From Oceanobacillus arenosus (lineage in GTDB: Bacteria > Bacillota > Bacilli > Bacillales > Amphibacillaceae): a DNA stretch of 64,000 nucleotides. Position 1 is the first letter of the stretch. Every line of letters begins with the position of its first letter. The stretch lies in NCBI RefSeq assembly GCF_003369575.1, contig NZ_PIOC01000001.1, positions 186,001-250,000 on the forward strand. The letters run 5' to 3'. The notes beneath the pieces were generated by a model, which worked only from the letters and a program-made list of their open reading frames with translations, was not told the origin of the DNA and made no database searches. Shown here in pieces: positions 57,937 to 64,000 of the stretch. Made by a program: the position numbers and the translations under genes.

Positions 57937-58605
57937 TTACTCCTGGTCGTCCACTTCGCTTGCATCGTCATTCTCTTCATTGTCATCATTTTCGACATTT
58001 ACAACTTTACCTGTAGTTGCATCTACTTTTACTTCTTGTTGTGTTCCATCTTGTGCTGTGACTTCAATGCTATAAACGATGGTGCCATTTTCATCTTCTA
58101 ATTCAACATCTCCGACTGTTCCTGGAACTTGGTCAAGCGCTGTTTGTGTTGCTGCTTCTTTTGTAACAGTAGCTTGTTTCGCTAATTCTGCTTGGGATTG
58201 GTCATCATCCGCTTCTTCACCATCTGCTTCTTCATCATCTGCTTCTGCCGCTTCAACCTTTGTAACTTCGCCTGTAGTCGCATCTACTTTTACTTCTTGT
58301 TGTGTTCCATCTTGTGCTGTTACTTCAATGCTATAAACGATTGTACCATCTTCATCTTCTAATTCAACATTTCCAACAGTTCCTGGTACTTGGTCAAGCG
58401 CTGTTTGTGTTGCTGCTTCTTTTGTAACAGTAGCTTGTTTCGCTAATTCTGCTTGGGATTGGTCTTCTTTTTCTACTTGAGCACTATTTTCTGTTAGCGC
58501 GTTAGAAGTTGAATTTGTTGCCGCTGATGCATAGCTAAATCCTCCCCCTATAATAACCGCTGCTGCTACTGCTGGAATAATAATCTTATTTGCTTTCTTA
58601 TTCAT
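57937..58605 (-). CDS. Secreted protein with two near-identical PepSY domains
   Basis: 222 residues: signal peptide (about 1-29, ending SYASA), then two tandem PepSY units of about 68 residues. Both units read DQSQAELAKQATVTKEAATQ, then TALDQVPGTVG and IVYSIEVTAQDGTQQEVKVD. A linker DDEEADGEEADD separates them and an acidic tail follows. At the DNA level the units (about 58003-58206 and 58260-58464) differ at only about ten positions by eye, so the duplication is recent or homogenised. PepSY domains are thought to inhibit peptidases or bind the wall; exact role unknown. Confidence 0.9.
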   Translation of the reverse strand: MNKKANKIIIPAVAAAVIIGGGFSYASAATNSTSNALTENSAQVEKEDQSQAELAKQATVTKEAATQTALDQVPGTVGNVELEDEDGTIVYSIEVTAQDGTQQEVKVDATTGEVTKVEAAEADDEEADGEEADDDQSQAELAKQATVTKEAATQTALDQVPGTVGDVELEDENGTIVYSIEVTAQDGTQQEVKVDATTGKVVNVENDDNEENDDASEVDDQE

Positions 58606-58777
58606 TTCTTGTTCCTCCTTCTTATTTTTGACTACATGAAATATCTTATCCTACTAAGATGAAAACAAGATGAAAGGTACCTAAAATAATAATTGGAGTT
58701 TCATTAGAGTTTTTTAATATTAAAACAGATATACTCCTATCGTTTCCACATCTAATTAATACTATCCTACAAAACAA

Positions 58778-58802
58778 ATAAAAAGCCTTGGATTCTTCCA
58801 AG
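58778..58802 (-). terminator. Terminator after the small 48-codon gene
   Basis: Arms CTTGGA (58787-58792) and TCCAAG (58797-58802) with a GC pair and then TTTTTA on the minus strand, about 60 bases downstream of the 58862-59008 gene. Confidence 0.65.
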
Positions 58803-58861
58803 ACCTCATGTACATATTTATCTCGCTAAAAAGCTCATATGAGTTAATATTTAAATTCAAA

Positions 58862-59008
58862 TTAAATCGTATAATACTCCAATTTTGTCTCCTGTTGCTC
58901 TTCAATATAGCGTTTATACATCCATTGCAAAAATTTCACTTCATCTTCCTGCAACTGTCTACCAAGCTTCTTTCTTGTATCCTCGCATACTTGTAAAAAG
59001 CTCTTCAT
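58862..59008 (-). CDS. Small hypothetical protein (48 residues)
   Basis: Starts MKSFLQVCEDTRKKLGRQLQ at the ATG at 59008, with GGGGGA eight bases upstream. A longer frame exists but its N-terminal part runs through the terminator of the phasin gene, so I reject it. The protein is helical and charged (EDEVKFLQWMYKRYIEEQQE), without membrane segments. No family recognised; its conserved look and good ribosome binding site make it a likely gene. Confidence 0.6.
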   Translation of the reverse strand: MKSFLQVCEDTRKKLGRQLQEDEVKFLQWMYKRYIEEQQETKLEYYTI

Positions 59009-59135
59009 TTGCTGATTCCCCCTATACTGATGAACTTCAGGTAAATTATTAGTACAATTGTAACCTATAAAACGCACAAAATCAAGATAGGTTTTCGAAT
59101 TAAGTGAATGTACAGATAATAATTCGCGAAGTTTA

Positions 59136-59183
59136 ATTAAAAAAAGTGAAAAGAACCTAATTGGACAGATCCTTTTCACTTTT
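59136..59183 (-). terminator. Terminator of the phasin-UbiB operon
   Basis: Twelve-bp arms AAAAGTGAAAAG (59142-59153) and CTTTTCACTTTT (59172-59183), followed by a long U-run on the minus strand. Confidence 0.9.
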
Positions 59184-59187
59184 CAGA

Positions 59188-59490
59188 TCAATTTTCACCA
59201 TTTAACTTTGCTTCTAATTGTGCAACACGGGCTTGCAATTCCGTAATATCCTCTTTTGTTGCAATGCCAAGATCATCTATCACTTTCTGGGTTTGTTCCT
59301 TTTGTTTCGAACTCCACTCATTTTTCTTCATATCGCCTTTTTCAATGAAGTTATTCATCACCGTTTTCGCTTGTTCCTGTGATAGCTCATTCTTATCAAC
59401 GAGTTCTTTTAACTTCTGCTCTAATTTCTCTTTTCCGCTTACTGCAGCACCTAGTCCTAATAAGAAACCTTTTCTTAGAAAATCACTCAT
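59188..59490 (-). CDS. Phasin-like coiled-coil protein
   Basis: 100 residues. Begins MSDFLRKGFLLGLGAAVSGK, a short hydrophobic segment followed by amphipathic helices and a C-terminal leucine-zipper-like coiled coil (ITELQARVAQLEAKLNG), as in PhaF/PhaI-like granule-associated proteins. AAGGAGG precedes the ATG. It starts 14 bases after the UbiB-like gene; the pair recurs in Bacillaceae from memory. No polyhydroxyalkanoate synthase is in the window, so a granule role is only a possibility. Confidence 0.78.
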   Translation of the reverse strand: MSDFLRKGFLLGLGAAVSGKEKLEQKLKELVDKNELSQEQAKTVMNNFIEKGDMKKNEWSSKQKEQTQKVIDDLGIATKEDITELQARVAQLEAKLNGEN

Positions 59491-59504
59491 CTAATTCATC
59501 CTCC

Positions 59505-61145
59505 TTATTTTCTAGATCGAATCATTCGGTAATGCATAACCAATATAATATTTATTATAATCAAAAATATTCCAATTAACGACAAGCCTATTATCCCTAT
59601 ACTCTCTATGCCTATACTAAATCCGTAAACAGCACTTATAATGCCTATTACAACCATAATAAATGAAATACTCTCTATAAGTAAATAAAAATGATGCCGC
59701 AGTCGATAATATTCTTTTTCTTTGTCCCATGTTCTGTTCTTTTCCCCACTTTCCAAGAAACCTAACAATGCTTTCGGATAGGATAGGATTGGTTCACTGG
59801 CATTCTTCGCATATTGCTTCGTAATCGACTTGATAATTATTCCTACGCCAAACCAATCTTTAATTTTTGGCTTTGCCCATTTAACAATATCTGTCTCCGG
59901 ATTAATTGCGAAGAGAATTCCAACAACAATCGCAATTGCCCTGATCAAATATGCATAATCAGCTGGTAATTGAATCGGTTGATCTTTTATGATGACACCG
60001 ATTTCTTCCATTAGTTTTTCCATTGTTTGCGAGTTAAAGTTTTTTAAGGAACCATTTTGATACAATTCAACCGTTTCTTTAATTACCTTCTTCAACTTTT
60101 TCTTATCTGCATTTGGTAAAATGAAGTTCATTTTATCTAATGCGTCGACGACAATGTCATAGTTATCGATGATAAACCCTTGAACAAGTATTTTGAATTG
60201 CTCCGTATCCTGCTTTTTAATTTCGCCAATCATGCCGAAGTCAAGAATCGCTATCGTTCCATCCTTTTGCATTAGGATATTTCCTGCATGTGGGTCTGCA
60301 TGAAACTTCCCAGGATTCATGAATTGATCCATATAAAAGTCAAATAATACCTTTGTCGTTTGCTCAATATTTATACGATGAGATTTCATAAAGCCGATGT
60401 CTGTAATCTTCGCCCCATCTATCCATTCCATTACTAGTACTTTATCCGTACTTAATGAATGGATATAAAATGGAATGTGGATAGCCGGATTATCCTTGTA
60501 TCTTTCCTTGAAGTATCTTCCATATTCTAATTCCTGTTTAAAATCCAGCTCACGATCCATCACTTGAACTAGTTCACTATATAATGCTTTTAAATTTGCC
60601 TTTTTTCCGAAATTCGTAAATACCTGTAATATCCAAAAGACGATACGTAATGCAATAAAGTCTTTATGAAAAATTTCTTCAATTCGGTTACGACGGACTT
60701 TAATTGCTACTGCAGTACCATCCTTTAATACTGCACGATATACTTCTCCAATCGAAGCTGAGGCAATAGAGGATTTAGTAATGCTCTCTAAATGCGTATC
60801 AATCGTGGTTTCCCACTCTTGGTTCAGCACTTTCTCCGCATAGTCAAAGGACATTGGTGGTACATGATCAACCAATTCCGTTAGTTCTCGGATAAATACA
60901 TCTGGCATGAAGTCCGTTCTTGTGCTTAGAAATTGCCCCACTTTAATTAACACGCCGCCAAGTTGCTCGGCCTTCACACGATATTCCCTCGCCATTTTTG
61001 CAAGAAGTCGATCCCATTTATCCTTTGTCTTACTATCCCATATACTATGTCTGAAATAGAAAAAGTATATTTGGAAAATGAATTTAATTGCCATCCAGAC
61101 AATGACAATACAACGGTAAACTAGATTATACTTTAATGACTTCAT
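59505..61145 (-). CDS. ABC1/UbiB-family atypical kinase
   Basis: 546 residues. Landmarks in order: KxGQ motif in LGGVLIKVGQFLSTRTD (about 65), the alanine-rich loop ASASIGEVYRA (about 128) with the lysine of AIKVRR, the catalytic HADPHAGNIL and metal-binding LDFGMIG (about 300). Two C-terminal transmembrane helices (about 490-540) anchor it. Family members act as ATPases/kinases in isoprenoid quinone synthesis (UbiB, COQ8). Bacillaceae make menaquinone, so the target here is uncertain. The phasin-like gene follows in the operon. Confidence 0.92.
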   Translation of the reverse strand: MKSLKYNLVYRCIVIVWMAIKFIFQIYFFYFRHSIWDSKTKDKWDRLLAKMAREYRVKAEQLGGVLIKVGQFLSTRTDFMPDVFIRELTELVDHVPPMSFDYAEKVLNQEWETTIDTHLESITKSSIASASIGEVYRAVLKDGTAVAIKVRRNRIEEIFHKDFIALRIVFWILQVFTNFGKKANLKALYSELVQVMDRELDFKQELEYGRYFKERYKDNPAIHIPFYIHSLSTDKVLVMEWIDGAKITDIGFMKSHRINIEQTTKVLFDFYMDQFMNPGKFHADPHAGNILMQKDGTIAILDFGMIGEIKKQDTEQFKILVQGFIIDNYDIVVDALDKMNFILPNADKKKLKKVIKETVELYQNGSLKNFNSQTMEKLMEEIGVIIKDQPIQLPADYAYLIRAIAIVVGILFAINPETDIVKWAKPKIKDWFGVGIIIKSITKQYAKNASEPILSYPKALLGFLESGEKNRTWDKEKEYYRLRHHFYLLIESISFIMVVIGIISAVYGFSIGIESIGIIGLSLIGIFLIIINIILVMHYRMIRSRK

Positions 61146-61367
61146 CTCGAAACACCTCGTCCTACTTTACCCAATTTCTTACATTTCTATTACTAACATA
61201 CAGCATCAAGTCTGTAGTGTACAATTGAATGACCCACCTTACCATCCCTTCTGAATGCTTGAAGAGGGAGACCTGTTAAAGAAGGCAGCCGGAACATCCT
61301 AGATATGCAGAAAGGTGTTCCACCGACTATGATGGCTTTTTCGTTTTTTATAGTTTCCCTAAGACAT

Positions 61368-61400
61368 GAAAAAAGTAGGAAAGTTGAACTTCCCCACTTT
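61368..61400 (-). terminator. Terminator of the acyltransferase gene
   Basis: Imperfect 14-bp arms around AAAGTGGGGAAGTT and AACTTTCCTACTTT (61372-61400), followed by TTT on the minus strand, right after the stop at 61403. Confidence 0.6.
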
Positions 61401-61402
61401 AG

Positions 61403-62395
61403 TTATATTTCTCTTAACGTGTTTTTTATTATTGTAGCCTTTCCTTCAATGAACGGCTGCCAGATTCCAAGAATAGGTCTACTTGAAAGTACAATAACAA
61501 TGCTTGCTGATAATCCAGCAATTCCTAATAGCTCAACAATATTGTTAACCTCAAATAAATCGGCTTGACGGAAAAACTGAATGAGGAACCCATGTAATAG
61601 GTAGACATAAAGTGTCCGCCCTCCTAGACTCGTTACCCATCCTAGACTTTTCGTCGGAACCCAGGCCAATATACTTGTAACCATTATGGCCGCAGTGATA
61701 TAAACAAAGAGTCTTGCTAATCCGCCATAATCCTCCATACCTAAATCAATATACGATTTAGATGCTAAGAGCCAGCCAGAGTTAAAGTCTGGCGCATAGT
61801 ACAATGCTGCCGCTAACCCCACCATTATTACAAGGGACGTCGCTTTGACACTCTTTCTTTTCACTTGTAGAATTTGCTTTTCTGTTAACCAAAAGCCAAT
61901 TAGGAAAAATGGGAAAAATACAAAGGTCCGTGACAAGCTAAAGGTATGCCCAATATCATCAAAATATCCGACGATTAATCCAATAACAACGGATAACACA
62001 ATTCCTAAACCAACTGGCATTTTTCTAAATAATATTAAAAGCAAATGCCAGCTAAATAAACTAAATAGGAACCACAATGACCATTGCGGATCAAAAAGCC
62101 CTGTCTGCCAGCTTTCCTTTCCTAGCAGGAAATAAAAAAGCGTATATAAAACCTGGAAGATAAAATACGGTAATAATAATTTTTTTGCAAGTTTCATGAT
62201 GTAGCCCTTATCACCTGAACCCTTTGCAAAAAATCCCGAAAGCAATACAAAGGCTGGCATATGAAATGTGTATATCCAAATATATAATGTGTGAAGTCCT
62301 CTTGATCCATCTATTAAAGGCTGAAGCATGTGACCAAATACCACTAAAAAGATCAATAGCACTCTGGCATTATCAAAAAATGCATTTCGTTTCAT
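61403..62395 (-). CDS. Membrane acyltransferase (acyltransferase-3 family)
   Basis: 330 residues, about ten membrane helices. The N-terminal catalytic segment NARVLLIFLVVFGHMLQPL carries the family histidine, followed by IWIYTFHMPAFVLLSGFFAKGS (given in part) with the second conserved stretch. Related to fucose 4-O-acetylase/OafA-like enzymes that O-acetylate cell-surface sugars. Target glycan unknown; no glycan gene cluster is adjacent. AAAGGGATG precedes the ATG. Confidence 0.88.
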   Translation of the reverse strand: MKRNAFFDNARVLLIFLVVFGHMLQPLIDGSRGLHTLYIWIYTFHMPAFVLLSGFFAKGSGDKGYIMKLAKKLLLPYFIFQVLYTLFYFLLGKESWQTGLFDPQWSLWFLFSLFSWHLLLILFRKMPVGLGIVLSVVIGLIVGYFDDIGHTFSLSRTFVFFPFFLIGFWLTEKQILQVKRKSVKATSLVIMVGLAAALYYAPDFNSGWLLASKSYIDLGMEDYGGLARLFVYITAAIMVTSILAWVPTKSLGWVTSLGGRTLYVYLLHGFLIQFFRQADLFEVNNIVELLGIAGLSASIVIVLSSRPILGIWQPFIEGKATIIKNTLREI

Positions 62396-62559
62396 TATTT
62401 CTCATCCCTTTATATCAAAACATATTTATATATTATTAACTCTACCCCTTTTTATAAAAAATTACATGATATATGAATGAACTTAATTGGAATGTCTTTA
62501 AAATGTAAGTGATGATATAGGTTTGTAATGTATTTAAATTGAAAATAGATGCAGTCACT

Positions 62560-62690
62560 GAATATCGAGCGGACAGTGCAGTAATTCGAGCGAAGTCCAA
62601 TGAATTTCGAGCGAGCAATGCTGAATATCGAGCGGGACCCCCTGAATTTCGAGCGAGCAATGCTATATATCGAGCGGACATGACTCGAAA
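62560..62690 (+). repeat. 21-bp-period array of TTTCGAGCG motifs, array 2
   Basis: CGAGCG cores occur at 62566, 62587, 62608, 62629, 62650 and 62671: six units, every one exactly 21 bp from the next. The two to five bases before the core alternate between AATAT and AATTT and the bases between cores vary. Same core and same plus orientation as array 1 (33171-33291). It sits between the tcyP terminator and the acyltransferase start. Open frames across it on both strands lack start signals. Confidence 0.88.
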
Positions 62691-62705
62691 TGGAGATCTA
62701 GTCGA

Positions 62706-62743
62706 TAAAAAAACAGCCACTCTATAAGATTATAGAATGGCTG
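62706..62743 (-). terminator. Rho-independent terminator of tcyP
   Basis: Thirteen-bp arms CAGCCACTCTATA (62714-62726) and TATAGAATGGCTG (62731-62743), one mismatch/wobble, followed by TTTTTTT on the minus strand. Confidence 0.9.
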
Positions 62744-62758
62744 CTCTCCTCGTTATGT

Positions 62759-64000
62759 TTAAACTGTAGTAGCATCTACTACTGCAGATTTATCATTGTA
62801 TTTCTTGATATTTAATTTCCCTAGAATGCGCGATGTTAATGTTCCAGAAAGCATGCTACCACTTACGTTTAATGCTGTACGTCCCATATCGATTAGTGGC
62901 TCAACAGAAATAAGTAATCCTGCTAATCCAACTGGAAGTCCCATTGATGAGAGCACAATGATTGCTGCGAATGTTGCTCCGCCTCCAACACCTGCAACAC
63001 CAAATGAACTGACTCCAACTATAAGAACGAGCTGAATAATAAATTCAAATGATAATGGGTTGATCCCGACAGTTGGCGCAATCATTACTGCTAACATTGC
63101 TGGATAAACACCGGCACAACCATTTTGACCCATTGTCGCACCAAATGATGCAGAAATATTTGCTACACTATCATCAACACCAAGTGCATCTTTTTGCCCT
63201 TTAATATTTAATGGTATTGCTCCTGCACTTGAACGTGACGTGAATGCAAACCCTAAGACAGGGAAAGCTTTCTTTAAGAAAGTAAGCGGCTTGAGACCAA
63301 ACAATCCAACAATAATTAAGTGGATAATGAACATCACAATTAGTGCGAGATAGTTTGCAAGAACAAATTTACCAAGTTCAATTATCCCTGTAAAGTTTGT
63401 GCCTGCAACCATGTTTGTCATCAATGCCAATACACCAAATGGAGTTAGGCGTAGGATAAGTGTAACAATTCGCATGACAACTGAATAAACCGAGTTTACT
63501 ATTTTCACAAACATTTCTGCTTGTTCAGGATTTTTCCTCCGTACACCGAGTACTGCAATTCCGACAATGACGGAGAAAATAACGACAGAAATAACCGAAG
63601 TCGGACGTCCACCAGTCATATCTAAGAAAATATTATTCGGTATAAATTCTAATATTCTTTGTGGTGTTGTTTGATCCTCTATTTCCGCGAAGCGTGATTC
63701 CAGTGATGCTGCGCGCTCCGTTTCGGCATCCCCTACTTTAATCTGTTCTGCATTTAAATCAAATACCAAAGCAGAGCCTATTCCGACCACTGCTGCAACC
63801 ATCGTTGTCGTAATAAGAATTCCGATAATCCAAGCAGCCATTTTTCCAAGCTCTTGTGTTTTTTCGAGATTAATAATCGAACGGATAATCGAAACCATTA
63901 CTAGCGGCACAACGATTACCATTAATAAACGAACATATCCGCTACCAACAATACTAAACCAACTTGATGTTATTGTTAAAACATTCGATCCTGCTCCGTA
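62759..64000 (-). CDS. tcyP: L-cystine/dicarboxylate:cation symporter TcyP (5' end outside the window)
   Basis: At least 413 residues; the frame stays open to the right edge, reading YGAGSNVLTITSSWFSIVGS, then GYVRLLMVIVVPLVMVSIIR. This is the DAACS/SDF family; FAFTSRSSAGAIPLNI corresponds to the reentrant loop HP1, and GVAGVGGGATFAAIIVLSSM to HP2. The pattern SRSSAGAIP with these flanks fits the L-cystine transporter TcyP of B. subtilis better than glutamate carriers. Internal ATG at 63922 is not the real start. Sulfur control elements would lie outside the window. Confidence 0.88.
   Translation of the reverse strand, partial: YGAGSNVLTITSSWFSIVGSGYVRLLMVIVVPLVMVSIIRSIINLEKTQELGKMAAWIIGILITTTMVAAVVGIGSALVFDLNAEQIKVGDAETERAASLESRFAEIEDQTTPQRILEFIPNNIFLDMTGGRPTSVISVVIFSVIVGIAVLGVRRKNPEQAEMFVKIVNSVYSVVMRIVTLILRLTPFGVLALMTNMVAGTNFTGIIELGKFVLANYLALIVMFIIHLIIVGLFGLKPLTFLKKAFPVLGFAFTSRSSAGAIPLNIKGQKDALGVDDSVANISASFGATMGQNGCAGVYPAMLAVMIAPTVGINPLSFEFIIQLVLIVGVSSFGVAGVGGGATFAAIIVLSSMGLPVGLAGLLISVEPLIDMGRTALNVSGSMLSGTLTSRILGKLNIKKYNDKSAVVDATTV

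Noticed and set aside
58862-59179. 105-codon version of the small gene at 58862
   Set aside because: Its N-terminal half crosses the phasin-operon terminator; the internal ATG at 59008 has a good ribosome binding site.
62442-62727. ORFs on both strands through array 2
   Set aside because: Same reason: frames stay open only because the repeat is a multiple of three, and the minus-strand one runs into the acyltransferase upstream region without a start signal.

Overview
The window is a low-GC Gram-positive chromosome segment from a spore-forming member of the Bacillaceae. The evidence is the set of sporulation and germination genes (spoIIR, spo0F, gerQ, a pbpG-like penicillin-binding protein) and a gene order that follows the Bacillus subtilis ywd-ywf-ywg-ywh-ywi-ywj-ywk-ywl region. 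The intergenic repeat families and acidic proteins suggest a halotolerant genus of the Oceanobacillus/Virgibacillus/Ornithinibacillus type; that genus-level guess is inference. Almost every gene from 1 to 35.6 kb lies on the minus strand, so the text runs backwards along the transcription units.

Layout. 0-9 kb: mnaA start, upp, glyA, ywlG, rpiB, a chemotaxis-type transducer, the arginine phosphatase ywlE, mntP with a hairpin over its ribosome binding site, ywlC with a DnaA-box cluster, a ywlB-like gene and spoIIR. 9.5-22.2 kb: prmC-prfA, tdk, a zinc-free L31, rho, glpX, murA, a remnant of transaldolase, fbaA, spo0F (no normal start codon), pyrG with a reiterative-transcription type attenuator, and rpoE. 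22.7-33 kb: an acyl-CoA degradation cluster (fadF, mmgA, mmgB, two acyl-CoA dehydrogenases, fused isobutyryl-CoA mutase) behind a promoter with a FadR-like palindrome. 33.5-47.3 kb: argS-ywiB, divergent pbpG, ywhD, ywgA, ywfO, a decaying IS605-type element (tnpB plus a ribbon-helix-helix gene), lipL, pta, hemQ, gerQ, ywdK and ywdI.

47.4-64 kb is an accessory stretch where B. subtilis synteny stops. It has a DedA and a TVP38 membrane protein, three gene remnants (an unrecognised ORF, a glycosyltransferase, an ArsR regulator), a secreted protein/ABC exporter/histidine kinase/response regulator operon with three phased operator repeats, a second two-component system beside a duplicated PepSY protein and a PAP2 phosphatase, a phasin-like/UbiB-like kinase pair, an acyltransferase, and the L-cystine transporter tcyP running off the window end.

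The window is rich in short intergenic repeats. One family (five copies) has a large palindromic core; one (two copies) begins right after a stop codon in both cases; two arrays, 29 kb apart, carry a degenerate TTTCGAGCG motif at an exact 21-bp period. These arrays, the mntP hairpin, the spo0F start and the tal remnant are the observations I would follow first.
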